Shown: positions 42,459 through 50,751 of the stretch, one piece after another
Numbering within the stretch: position 1 is the first letter of the stretch
How the letters are laid out: every line of letters begins with the position of its first letter
From: JAEWWD01 sp964440115
GTDB taxonomy: Bacteria > Bacillota > Clostridia > Christensenellales > CAG-138
Length of the DNA: 64,000 nucleotides
Assembly: GCA_964440115.1 (NCBI GenBank)
Contig: CAYTPV010000004.1
Span: forward strand, 1 to 64,000
Direction: 5' to 3'
Made by a program: the position numbers and the translations under genes
The notes under the pieces: generated by a model
The model's database searches: none
What the model was told of the DNA's origin: nothing
What the model saw: the letters and a program-made list of their open reading frames with translations, nothing else

Positions 42459-43496
42459 ATGCGTGCATTGGTAAAGACCAAGATTGAACCGGGCAACTTT
42501 CAAATGATGGAGATCGAAACACCGGTACCGGGTCCGGATCAGGTCAGGATTAAGATTAAACGCGCCGGTATCTGCCAGACGGATAATGTATATGTCAACG
42601 AAGGCGGGTTTGCCCTTAAGCCCCCCGTCGTCCTCGGCCATGAAGTTGCGGGCGTGGTGGATATGGTGGGCGAAAATGTCCGTGATTATAAAATTGGCGA
42701 CCGCGTGCTTTCACAGACCACGTATCATGTCTGTGGACATTGCCGTTTCTGCAAGCGCGGCGAATACAACCATTGCCCCGAGCGCCGCGGCATAGGTTCT
42801 GCGGCAAACGGAGCGTTTGCGGAATATGTGGTCGTATGGGAAAAGAGCGTTATGCGTCTGCCGGATGAAATGACATTCGACCAGGGCGCTTCCATAGAGC
42901 CGCTTTCCTGCGGCGTACACGCGCTGACAGAACGCACGCAGTGCGGCGTCAACGATGTGGTTGTCATACTTGGACCCGGCCCCATCGGTCTCTACGCCGC
43001 GCAGGTTGCGAAGGCGCAGGGTTCCTATGTGGTCATCGCGGGTCTTACACAGGATGAACCCCGTCTGGAACTTGCTGTAAATGTGCTCGGCATCGACCGC
43101 GCCGTCAACCTCCAGAAGGAAGACCTCGGCAAAGTCTGCAAGGAACTGACGGACGGCTACGGCGCGGATATCGTCGTGGAAGCCACGGGTTCCAGCAAGG
43201 CAGTGGACCTCGCCATGAACATAGTTGCGCGCCGCGGTACATTCGTGCCCATGGGCGTGTTCAATCACACCATCGATATCGACTTCCATAACATCAAGAA
43301 GAAGGAACTGACCGTGCAGGGTTCGCACGCGCAGATCCCCACCTCCTGGGAAAAAGCCATCCGGCTCGTGCGCATGGGCAAAATCAACGTAGATGCCGTC
43401 ATCTCCCATGTGTTCCCGATGAGCGAATGGGAACAGGCGTTTGAGGTTGTCCGCAACAAGCAGGGCCTCAAAGTGATGATCGATCCCGAGCGCTAA
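42459..43496 (+). CDS. Zinc-dependent alcohol dehydrogenase (MDR family) 1
   Basis: 345 residues, a medium-chain dehydrogenase. Catalytic zinc ligands are C39 and H61-E62 (GHEVAGVV); structural zinc ligands are C92, C95, C98 and C106 (CGHCRFCKRGEYNHC). The coenzyme loop is GPGPIGLYAAQ. It would oxidise a secondary hydroxyl of a polyol or sugar with NAD(P)+, in the manner of sorbitol, threonine or galactitol-phosphate dehydrogenases. AAGGAGAAG precedes the ATG. Co-directional with the kinase; a second member of the family is at 47132. Confidence 0.9.
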   Translation: MRALVKTKIEPGNFQMMEIETPVPGPDQVRIKIKRAGICQTDNVYVNEGGFALKPPVVLGHEVAGVVDMVGENVRDYKIGDRVLSQTTYHVCGHCRFCKRGEYNHCPERRGIGSAANGAFAEYVVVWEKSVMRLPDEMTFDQGASIEPLSCGVHALTERTQCGVNDVVVILGPGPIGLYAAQVAKAQGSYVVIAGLTQDEPRLELAVNVLGIDRAVNLQKEDLGKVCKELTDGYGADIVVEATGSSKAVDLAMNIVARRGTFVPMGVFNHTIDIDFHNIKKKELTVQGSHAQIPTSWEKAIRLVRMGKINVDAVISHVFPMSEWEQAFEVVRNKQGLKVMIDPER

Positions 43497-43555
43497 GGCG
43501 CAGCCTTTCAGCACAATGTTGTGCGCGGGTATATTCCCGTTATTCAGGAGGAACC

Positions 43556-44497
43556 ATGGATATTAATCTTACGGCTGGGGCCGCATATCGTGCGTTTTGC
43601 GCTGTTGCGCAAACGCACGAGGCGGAACAGTTGACGCGCTGCGCGGCGGTTGAAGCCGCGCAGGCCGCAGCAGGCCAAACACTTCATGCAATAGGACAGC
43701 TGCCTGCGGATGCGCCGGACGACGCGATATTCGACGCCATCCACGCTGTTCGCATGACTGGCGAGCTGCCTTATTGGCTCAGTAAGGCTGCTGCGTGCCT
43801 GTTTGCGAACAATAAAGACCTAGATGGACAGGGCTTGCGCGATGCCATTCGGGATCGCGGGGGCTTATTGCGCGAACCGGATGCGGTACAGCTCATCTAC
43901 AAACAGTGCATCGCCATTCGGGAAGGTGGCATTATAGAGGATATACGCCGGGTGAACGTACTCAAGCAGGCGTATCGAGACGGGTATCATTACGAAAAAG
44001 TATGCCGCGGCTGCGCACAGTGCACCATCGCCGCGCTCTTTGGCGTTACTGGCAAGCGTGAGGAGCATCTGTTCCGCGCAGCAAACGGCTTTGCGGCAGG
44101 CATGGGATTGTTCGGCGACGGCGTTTGCGGCGGGTATTCCGGCGGATTGCTTTATATGGGTACGTATGCTGGCCGGCGCTTTGAATTCTTCGACGGCGAC
44201 AAGGCGGAGAAGGATTTGAGCATGCATTTGGCGGATAAGCTGCATTCCCGCTTTATTGAAACTTACGGCAGCGTCATCTGCCACGATATTCACCGTGATA
44301 TTTTCGGCAGGGCTTTTTACATCCGCGAGGCGGATCAAAAGGAAGCCTTCGAAAAGGCCGGCGCGCATACGGCGGATAAATGCACCGCAGTTGTCGCAAC
44401 CGCCTCCATGTGGACTGCCGAGATACTCATGGAAGAAGGATTTTTAGATTACAAAAAGGGTGGGACACCTTCCATCACAACCTGCGAAGGAGAGTAA
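43556..44497 (+). CDS. C_GCAxxG_C_C family redox protein with extra N-terminal region
   Basis: 313 residues. The C-terminal part (about 140-300) shows the motif set C150-x-x-GCA (CRGCAQC), DGVCGGYSGG with C191, C242 (VICHDIHRDIF) and C276 (DKCTAVV), a family presumed to bind a metal or redox-active centre. The first 140 residues contain a second helical region (AVAQTHEAEQLTRCAAVEAA...) that I do not recognise. Its role is unknown; stand-alone members are common near oxidoreductases in anaerobes. CAGGAGG lies 5-7 nt before the ATG. The next gene starts 5 bp after its stop. Confidence 0.8.
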   Translation: MDINLTAGAAYRAFCAVAQTHEAEQLTRCAAVEAAQAAAGQTLHAIGQLPADAPDDAIFDAIHAVRMTGELPYWLSKAAACLFANNKDLDGQGLRDAIRDRGGLLREPDAVQLIYKQCIAIREGGIIEDIRRVNVLKQAYRDGYHYEKVCRGCAQCTIAALFGVTGKREEHLFRAANGFAAGMGLFGDGVCGGYSGGLLYMGTYAGRRFEFFDGDKAEKDLSMHLADKLHSRFIETYGSVICHDIHRDIFGRAFYIREADQKEAFEKAGAHTADKCTAVVATASMWTAEILMEEGFLDYKKGGTPSITTCEGE

Positions 44498-44501
44498 CAC
44501 T

Positions 44502-46139
44502 ATGGCAAAGAAAATTGTAATCGTAGGCGGCGTGGCGGGCGGCGCGACTGCCGCGGCACGGCTTCGTCGTTTGGACGAAAACGCGCAGATCATCATGTTC
44601 GAAAAGGATGAGTATATTTCCTTTGCGAACTGCGGTCTGCCGTATCATATCGGCGGCGCTATTCAGGAACGCGGCGCTTTGATCGTGCAGTCCCCCGAGG
44701 CCATGCGCAAGCGGTTTCAGATTGATGTACGCACGCACAGCCGCGTTGCCGCCGTGGATACCGTCAAAAAGACGGTCAGCGTGCAAAGCAAAGACGGCGA
44801 TTACGTGGAAAGCTACGATACGCTCATACTCTGTCCCGGCGCGGAACCTATTGTGCCGGGCATCGTCAACACTGCGCCTGAACGCGTGTTTACACTGCGC
44901 AGCATCAACGATACGGATAAAATCAACGCGTATATCGCGGAAAACGGCATACAGTCGGCGGCGGTTATCGGCGGCGGCTTTGTTGGCGTTGAAATGGCGG
45001 AGAATCTGCGCGAACGCGGCGTTGCCGTGAAGCTTGTGGAAGCGCTCGATCAGATACTCGCTCCGTTTGACGCGGAAATGGCCGCTATCGCGCAAAAGGA
45101 AATGCGCGCGCATGGCGTGGAGCTGATATTGGGCGATGGCATCAGCGCCATCGAAGAAAACAGCGGCAAGGCCAAAGTAACGCTCGCAAGCGGTAAATCG
45201 TTTGATGCCGAAATGGTCGTGATGGCGATTGGCGTTCGTCCTGCAACTGCATTCCTGAAGGACTCGGGAGTGGAGCTTGGACCTCGGGGGCACATCGTGA
45301 CGGATGCGCATATGCGGACCAATATCCCCGACGTTTACGCGGCGGGCGATGCCGTGCAGATTAAGGATTTTGTAACCGGGCAGCCCACGGCCGTACCGCT
45401 TGCGGGCCCCGCAAACAGGCAGGCGCGCGTTGTCGCGGATAACATTGCGGGCATCGACCATACCTATGGCGGTGCGCAGGGCAGCGCGGTAATCAAAGTG
45501 TTCTCTCTTACCGCGGCGGCGACCGGCGCAAACGAACGCACGCTCAAGCGGCAGAATATTCCCTATCACGCCGTGTATACCCATCCCTTCTCGCACGCGA
45601 CATATTACCCCGGTGCTGTGCAGATTTCCATGAAGCTGCTGTTTAGCCCGGACGGACGCATACTCGGCTGTCAGGCTGTCGGCGCTGACGGCGTGGATAA
45701 GAGAATTGATGTTGTTGCGACAGCCATGCGTCTTGGCGCAAAGGCAACGGATCTGTGTGACCTGGAGCTGACCTACGCGCCGCCGTATTCGAGCGCCAAA
45801 GACCCTGTCAATATGTTGGGCTATGTAGCGGAAAACGTGCTCTCCGGCTTGGTTGAAGTGGCGACATTCGATGAAGCGCTTGCGCGTGACCCGCAGACCA
45901 CTATGCTGCTGGATGTACGCACGCCGCGCGAATTCGAACGCGGGCATGTGCCGGGCGCTTTGAACATTCCGGTCGATGAGCTGCGGGACAGGCTTGACGA
46001 AATCGATCCGCCGAAGGAGATCTACGAATATTGCCAGGTGGGCGTGCGGGCGCATACCGCGTATCGCATACTCAAACAGCATGGCTTCAATGTTAAGAAT
46101 GTGACCGGCGGTTGGAAAACCTACGCGAACAGGGAATAG
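44502..46139 (+). CDS. CoA-disulfide reductase-like flavoprotein fused to rhodanese
   Basis: 545 residues. An N-terminal FAD domain (KIVIVGGVAGGATAAARLRR), the single redox cysteine C44 in SFANCGLPYHIGG, an NADH domain (AVIGGGFVGVEMAENLRERG) and a dimerisation domain (YTHPFSHATYYPGA) make up a CoADR/NADH-oxidase-type enzyme. A C-terminal rhodanese domain (LLDVRTPREFERGHVPGALN) has its active cysteine C511 in YCQVGVRAH. Such CoADR-RHD fusions reduce persulfides, polysulfides or CoA disulfide. The start at 44502 follows GGAG. It suggests that sulfane sulfur or a mixed disulfide arises in the pathway. Confidence 0.92.
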   Translation: MAKKIVIVGGVAGGATAAARLRRLDENAQIIMFEKDEYISFANCGLPYHIGGAIQERGALIVQSPEAMRKRFQIDVRTHSRVAAVDTVKKTVSVQSKDGDYVESYDTLILCPGAEPIVPGIVNTAPERVFTLRSINDTDKINAYIAENGIQSAAVIGGGFVGVEMAENLRERGVAVKLVEALDQILAPFDAEMAAIAQKEMRAHGVELILGDGISAIEENSGKAKVTLASGKSFDAEMVVMAIGVRPATAFLKDSGVELGPRGHIVTDAHMRTNIPDVYAAGDAVQIKDFVTGQPTAVPLAGPANRQARVVADNIAGIDHTYGGAQGSAVIKVFSLTAAATGANERTLKRQNIPYHAVYTHPFSHATYYPGAVQISMKLLFSPDGRILGCQAVGADGVDKRIDVVATAMRLGAKATDLCDLELTYAPPYSSAKDPVNMLGYVAENVLSGLVEVATFDEALARDPQTTMLLDVRTPREFERGHVPGALNIPVDELRDRLDEIDPPKEIYEYCQVGVRAHTAYRILKQHGFNVKNVTGGWKTYANRE

Positions 46140-46148
46140 GAGGCAAAT

Positions 46149-47117
46149 ATGAAGAATAAAATATGCGTCGGCGTTTGGGATTACGGCATGGGCACCGACC
46201 GTTATGTAGGCGACGGATACAAGGATAAGCTGAATTTTTTGGAACGTGTACGCCGCATCGGCAAGCTCAAAGGCGTTGAGGGCATTGAAATTACGTACCC
46301 CAACGATGTGAACCAGAATACCTGGGCGCAGGTCAAGCCGGTATTGGAAGAGTGCGGCCTGACGATTGCGGGCATGGGCGTAGAGCTTGTGTGCGACAAG
46401 GAATGGAAGGACGGTTCCCTTTCCAGCGCAAATCTGGCACAGCGCGAAAAAGCAATCAAGCTCGTCAAGGGTGCAATGGATTTTGCGCATCAGATCGGCG
46501 TGAAGGTCGTCAGCCTGTGGCTGGGTCAGGACGGCTTTGATTACGTGTTCCAGACGGATTACGCCAAGGCCTATGAACGCCTCGTCGATGCTCTGCGCGA
46601 ATGCGCACAGCATGATCCTTCCATACTGCTGGGCATCGAATATAAAACCAGCGAACCCAAAATGAGCTGCATGATGAAAAACGCGGGTATGGCGCTGGCC
46701 GCTTCGCTTGCATCTGGCTGCGCAAACGTGGGCATTACGATGGATGTCGGCCATGCTTTCAACGCGGGTGAAAACCCGGCGGAAATGGCGGCCATACTGC
46801 TTTCGCAGGGACGGCTGTTCCATTTGCATCTCAACGATAACTACCGCATCGCGGACGACGACATGCCCGTAGGTACGGTTCATTGGCCGCAGTATTTCGA
46901 GCTGTTCCACTGGCTGGATCGCATGGGCTATGACGGCTGGCTTTCGCTCGATATTTATCCCTATCGGGATGACCCGGATGCCGCGTGCAGAGCGAGTGTC
47001 GCGTTTATCGAAGGCGCGCGTAAATTCGTCAGCGAACGCCTGCCCAAGGATTTCGCAGGCAGCGAGCAGGTGCCCGGCGCAGTGCTCGAACGGCTGTATA
47101 CGAGCTTTTTTGCCTGA
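46149..47117 (+). CDS. Sugar isomerase/epimerase-like TIM-barrel protein
   Basis: 322 residues of the AP-endonuclease-2/xylose-isomerase-like fold. Metal-ligand blocks are GIEYKTSEPK (Glu), GITMDVGHAFNAG (Asp, His), LFHLHLNDNYR (His) and LSLDIYPYRDD. Family members interconvert ketoses, for example tagatose, erythrulose or inosose derivatives. The 9-bp gap after the flavoprotein and 14-bp gap before the next dehydrogenase show it is part of the operon. AGGAGG precedes the ATG. Confidence 0.85.
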   Translation: MKNKICVGVWDYGMGTDRYVGDGYKDKLNFLERVRRIGKLKGVEGIEITYPNDVNQNTWAQVKPVLEECGLTIAGMGVELVCDKEWKDGSLSSANLAQREKAIKLVKGAMDFAHQIGVKVVSLWLGQDGFDYVFQTDYAKAYERLVDALRECAQHDPSILLGIEYKTSEPKMSCMMKNAGMALAASLASGCANVGITMDVGHAFNAGENPAEMAAILLSQGRLFHLHLNDNYRIADDDMPVGTVHWPQYFELFHWLDRMGYDGWLSLDIYPYRDDPDAACRASVAFIEGARKFVSERLPKDFAGSEQVPGAVLERLYTSFFA

Positions 47118-47131
47118 AAGGAGTATCAATC

Positions 47132-48190
47132 ATGAAGGCTGCAGTATGGCATGGATACAAGGACGTCCGCATTGAGGACGTGCCCGTTGCCGCCCTGCCC
47201 AAGGGGCATGTAAAAATCAAGGTGGCGTACGCGGGTATCTGCGGAACAGACCGCCATGAATATGTCGGACCCAACTTTATACCCGTCACAAAGCCGCATC
47301 GGCTCACGGGCCGCACCGCGCCCCTTACGCTGGGTCATGAGTTTACGGGTGTCATTGAAGAAGTAGGCGAAGGCGTTACCGGCTGGAAAGTCGGCGACAG
47401 AGTCAGCGCCAACGGTACGCTTTGCTGCAAGGAATGCGCCATGTGCCGTTCCGGCCGTTACAATGTGTGCGAAAAGCTCGGCTTCCTCGGCGTGGGCACG
47501 GACGGCGCGTTCGCCGAATATGTCAACGTGGATGCGGACCGGCTGTTCAAGGTTCCGGATAATGTGACGCTGCGTCAAGGCGCGCTCGCCGAACCTCTGG
47601 CCTGCGGCATACACGCAACCCGCCTGATGGGCGATATGAAAGGCTGCTCCGTCGTGGTGGTCGGCCCTGGTATCATAGGGCTAGCTTGCATGTTCGCGGC
47701 TAAGTTCGCGGGCGCCGGCAAAATATTTGTAGCCGGCGTGGGCAAGGACCGCAAGGAGCTTATTGAAAAATACGGCTGCGTTTACCACGATGTGCTTGAC
47801 TCCGATCTCGTCGAGGCCGTCAAGGCATGGAACGGCGGTCTTGTCGACGTTTCCTACGAATGCGTGGGCAGCCAGCGCACGCTGGACAGCGCGATTTCCG
47901 TGCTGCGTCCGGGCGGCAGGCTCATGGTAATGGGCGTGTTCGAACAGAAGCCGGTGTTCGATATGAACACCTTCCAGGAAGGGGAGCGCGTGCTCTACAC
48001 TTCTCAGGCGCATGTGGATGAAATCGGCGTAGCACTCGATTATATCTCTCGCGGGCTGATTGATTCGGAAGAACTCATCACGCGCGAAGTTACTCTTGAT
48101 ACTTTGGTGCAAGACGGCTTTGAGGAGTTAATCCAAAATGGGCCGAAGCATATTAAAGTCATGATTCGCGTGGGCGAAGGAAAGGAATAA
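47132..48190 (+). CDS. Zinc-dependent alcohol dehydrogenase (MDR family) 2, butanediol/sorbitol dehydrogenase-like
   Basis: 352 residues. Catalytic zinc: C37 and H69-E70 (LGHEFTGVIEEVGEGV); structural zinc: C99, C102, C105 and C113. The loop NFIPVTKPHRLTGRTAPLTLG before the GHE motif is typical of the 2,3-butanediol dehydrogenase branch. The coenzyme motif is VVGPGIIGLACMFAAKFAGAG. It would oxidise another hydroxyl of the same or a downstream intermediate. GAAAGGAG precedes the ATG; the PLP enzyme follows 5 bp after its stop. Confidence 0.9.
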   Translation: MKAAVWHGYKDVRIEDVPVAALPKGHVKIKVAYAGICGTDRHEYVGPNFIPVTKPHRLTGRTAPLTLGHEFTGVIEEVGEGVTGWKVGDRVSANGTLCCKECAMCRSGRYNVCEKLGFLGVGTDGAFAEYVNVDADRLFKVPDNVTLRQGALAEPLACGIHATRLMGDMKGCSVVVVGPGIIGLACMFAAKFAGAGKIFVAGVGKDRKELIEKYGCVYHDVLDSDLVEAVKAWNGGLVDVSYECVGSQRTLDSAISVLRPGGRLMVMGVFEQKPVFDMNTFQEGERVLYTSQAHVDEIGVALDYISRGLIDSEELITREVTLDTLVQDGFEELIQNGPKHIKVMIRVGEGKE

Positions 48191-48195
48191 ACACA

Positions 48196-49383
48196 ATGGA
48201 CACCAAGCATGCCAAGTTCGCAACAAAGGCCGTGCACGCGGGGCAAATGCCTGACCCGGAAACGGGTGCGCTCATAGCTCCCATGTTTATGACCAGCACT
48301 TACGTCTGGACGCCCGAAAAGATGGACCGCTATCTCAAAGGCGACAAGGAGGGCATCTACACATACGCCCGTTCCCGCAACCCAACACAGAACGATCTGC
48401 AGGATAAGGTTGCGGAATTGGAAGGCGCAGAAGCTGCGCTCGCTACTGCCTCCGGCATGGCGGCTATTTCTCTTGCAGTCATGAATGCCGCACAGACCGG
48501 CGATCATGTCATCGCGTATAAGACCATCTACGGCGGCACCTACGGGCTGTTCACCAAAATATTCGAAGAGTTCAAAATCGACGTTACGTTTGTGGAAGAT
48601 CTTTCTCCTGCAACGCTGTCCGCCGCAAAGCGCCCCAACACCAAGGTTCTTTACGCCGAGACGATTTCCAACCCGACCATGCGCGTGGCTGACCTTGCGG
48701 AGCTTGCCGGATGGGCTAAGGAAAACGGCGTTACTTCCATAGTGGACAGCACGTTTACCTCTCCGTTCCTTGTGCGTCCTCTGGAATACGGCATCGACGT
48801 TGTCGTGCACAGCACCACCAAATACATCAACGGCCACGGCGACATCATTGGCGGCATCATCGCGGGTAAATTCGCGTTTGTGGAAAAGATCCGCAGCTCG
48901 TTCTATCAGGAGCTTGGCCCCGTTCCCAGTCCGTTTGCCTGCTGGCTGCAGCTGCGCGGCCTGAAGACCCTGCATCTGCGTATGCGCGCCCATTGCGACA
49001 ACGCGCTTGCGCTTGCAAAATGGCTGCAGCAGCAAAAGCAGGTTCTTTCCGTCGTGTATCCCGGCTTGGAGAACCATCCGGAATATGAGCTCGCCAAAAA
49101 GCAGATGCCCAACGGCTGCGGCGGTATGCTTTCCTTCGTAGTGGACGGCGGTATCCCCGGCGCACAGGCGTTCATTAAGAAACTGCATATGGCGAAGTAC
49201 TGCGTCAGCCTTGGCGATCTCGATACGCTTGTTCAGCACCCGGCTACCATGACCCACGGCAAGATACCGCGTGAGGATCGCGAGCATATGGGTATCCCCG
49301 ACGGCATGATCCGTATTTCTGTCGGCATTGAGGATATCGAAGATATCATCGGTGATTTCGCGCAGGCATTTGCCCAGAAGTAA
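48196..49383 (+). CDS. PLP-dependent sulfur-amino-acid lyase (Cys/Met-metabolism family)
   Basis: 395 residues, gamma-family PLP enzyme. The PLP lysine is K209 in HSTTKYINGHGD; the substrate-binding segment YTYARSRNPTQNDLQDKVAELEG and the active-site tyrosine region YKTIYGGTYGLF are present. Methionine gamma-lyases of the Pseudomonas type carry Cys where this has Gly (YGGT), so cystathionine gamma-lyase, homocysteine/methionine gamma-lyase or a synthase are all possible. It would release a thiol, H2S or homocysteine from a sulfur amino acid. Last gene of the operon, followed by a terminator. Confidence 0.88.
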   Translation: MDTKHAKFATKAVHAGQMPDPETGALIAPMFMTSTYVWTPEKMDRYLKGDKEGIYTYARSRNPTQNDLQDKVAELEGAEAALATASGMAAISLAVMNAAQTGDHVIAYKTIYGGTYGLFTKIFEEFKIDVTFVEDLSPATLSAAKRPNTKVLYAETISNPTMRVADLAELAGWAKENGVTSIVDSTFTSPFLVRPLEYGIDVVVHSTTKYINGHGDIIGGIIAGKFAFVEKIRSSFYQELGPVPSPFACWLQLRGLKTLHLRMRAHCDNALALAKWLQQQKQVLSVVYPGLENHPEYELAKKQMPNGCGGMLSFVVDGGIPGAQAFIKKLHMAKYCVSLGDLDTLVQHPATMTHGKIPREDREHMGIPDGMIRISVGIEDIEDIIGDFAQAFAQK

Positions 49384-49400
49384 GATAGGCCCCTCTCTTT

Positions 49401-49440
49401 GGCCGTCGGTAAACGAATATGTTGCCGGCGGCCTTATTTC
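49401..49440 (+). terminator. Rho-independent terminator of the first catabolic operon
   Basis: GGCCGTCGG (49401-49409) pairs with CCGGCGGCC (49425-49433), with one G-U pair, and is followed by TTATTTC. It closes the run that began at the transporter. Confidence 0.75.
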
Positions 49441-49465
49441 ATACCCGAATGACCCGATATTGTAT

Positions 49466-49523
49466 TTGACTTTTGTGATAATATTGAGTAACATATGTGC
49501 ATAAGACGGTTCGTCGTACGAAC
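49466..49523 (+). promoter_or_regulatory. Promoter and operator-like sites of SorC regulator 2
   Basis: TTGACT (49466-49471), a 17-bp spacer and TAACAT (49489-49494). The -10 box lies inside AGTAACATATGT (49487-49498), which recurs exactly before dhaL at 50721. A perfect 6-bp inverted repeat GTTCGTCGTACGAAC follows at 49509-49523, downstream of the expected start. Both are candidate autoregulatory sites. Confidence 0.6.
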
Positions 49524-49554
49524 AATTTCTTTGTATCCATGCAAGAGGTAAACA

Positions 49555-50493
49555 ATGCTTCCAAACGGCGATAAGATCAGACGGCTTGTATCCGTCGCCC
49601 AAATGTACTATGAGCAAAACCTCAATCAGAGCGATATTGCCGAAAGTATCGGCGTATCCAGGCCAATGGTGAGTAAGCTTCTTACCGAAGCCCGCGAACT
49701 TGGCATCGTTACGATTTCTATCAAACAGGTACTCGACGCCCAGCAGATGCTCTGCGAACAGGTAAAGGAACGATTTGGCCTGCGGGACGCGATTATTGTA
49801 CGCGAGCAAAGGCTGCAGGCGGAAACCAATATGGAAATCGCGGCTGCCGCCGTACAGCTCGCGCTCGATACGGTGGGCGATCCGCAATTGATCGGCATAG
49901 GCTGGGGTTCCATGATAGGAAAAATGGCAGATTATCTGGAAACCCAGAAGACGCCGCTGCTGGGTCGGGGCGAAGTTTTTCCGCTTATCGGCGGCATCAA
50001 CGCTTCCTACCGCAGCTATCATACCAACGAGCTGGTTCGCATATTTGCGGATAAAACAGAGCTTGAAGCGTCCTATCTGTATATGCCGGCCATATTTGAT
50101 TCAGAGGCGGAGTGCAAGCTGTTTGAAAATACGGAGGCTTATCACGACATACGTGAAAAGTGGTCCTGCATGACGACGGCGATACTGAACATATCGAATT
50201 ATCCTTCCACGCCTGACGTCGCGACAGCATACCGTTTCGGCGACCTTCTCACAAAAGGCGGCGCGGTCGGCCATTTTCTTGCACACTATTACGATCGTAA
50301 CGGAACAATTATTGAGCCCGTGCACGATAATATCATACAGATTCCCATCCCCATGATTAAAAAGGCCAGTAATGTCATCGCGCTGTGCGCCTGCAACATG
50401 CGCATGGAAGCCGCGCTTGGCGCGCTCAATTCCGGCCTCGTTACGGCTCTCGTGGCAAGCGATGAGTTTGTGATGCAGCTCTTGCAGCTCTAA
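49555..50493 (+). CDS. SorC/LsrR-family transcriptional regulator 2
   Basis: 312 residues. The helix-turn-helix YYEQNLNQSDIAESIGVSRPMVSKLLTEA (about 20-48) is followed by a sugar-phosphate-binding domain with LIGIGWGSMIGKMADYL, VFPLIGGIN and VIALCACNMRMEAALGALNSGLVTALVASD. It is related to regulator 1 but clearly diverged. AAGAGG precedes the ATG. It sits between two terminators in its own unit, and shared TAACAT boxes suggest it controls itself and the downstream dhaL-dhaK-lsrF unit. Confidence 0.87.
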   Translation: MLPNGDKIRRLVSVAQMYYEQNLNQSDIAESIGVSRPMVSKLLTEARELGIVTISIKQVLDAQQMLCEQVKERFGLRDAIIVREQRLQAETNMEIAAAAVQLALDTVGDPQLIGIGWGSMIGKMADYLETQKTPLLGRGEVFPLIGGINASYRSYHTNELVRIFADKTELEASYLYMPAIFDSEAECKLFENTEAYHDIREKWSCMTTAILNISNYPSTPDVATAYRFGDLLTKGGAVGHFLAHYYDRNGTIIEPVHDNIIQIPIPMIKKASNVIALCACNMRMEAALGALNSGLVTALVASDEFVMQLLQL

Positions 50494-50518
50494 ACTTCCA
50501 TGTTAATAATCGAAACCG

Positions 50519-50550
50519 ACCCGCCCTTGCACAAGCTAGGGCGGGTTAAT
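50519..50550 (+). terminator. Rho-independent terminator after SorC regulator 2
   Basis: ACCCGCCCT (50519-50527) pairs with AGGGCGGGT (50538-50546), followed by TAATTATG. Confidence 0.75.
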
Positions 50551-50587
50551 TATGTAAATTATAATGATTTACTATACATTGTATATA

Positions 50588-50616
50588 TTGACATATTATA
50601 ATAATCCAACTAATAT
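50588..50616 (+). promoter_or_regulatory. Promoter of the dhaL-dhaK-lsrF unit
   Basis: A perfect TTGACA (50588-50593), a 17-bp spacer and TAATAT (50611-50616) in an AT-rich region. It leaves a leader of about 115 nt before dhaL. Confidence 0.8.
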
Positions 50617-50720
50617 AGTCGTATAAACAAATTACATATTTGCTGGCACTGTTCCGATATCCAAGAAAAGATCCAAGTATTGCTCCAATAAATCTGTCGA
50701 AAGAAGGCGAATCCCATAGA

Positions 50721-50751
50721 AGTAACATATGTAACATTGAATGATATGTTA
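50721..50751. promoter_or_regulatory. TAACAT operator-like cluster before and into dhaL
   Basis: TAACAT at 50723-50728 and 50732-50737 and the inverted ATGTTA at 50746-50751. The segment AGTAACATATGT (50721-50732) is identical to that over the -10 box of SorC regulator 2 (49487-49498). Located about 100 bp downstream of the promoter, it could act as a roadblock site. Confidence 0.5.

Noticed and set aside
44475..47129. Long minus-strand open frame (884 codons) opposite the CoADR-rhodanese and isomerase genes
   Set aside because: It has no ribosome site or recognisable domain, and both plus-strand genes beneath it carry complete, well-known motifs. It reflects codon bias on the opposite strand.
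48040..50022. Minus-strand open frame (660 codons) opposite the dehydrogenase, PLP lyase and SorC regulator 2
   Set aside because: It crosses a terminator and a promoter of the opposite strand and encodes a low-complexity, His/Arg-rich sequence without domains.
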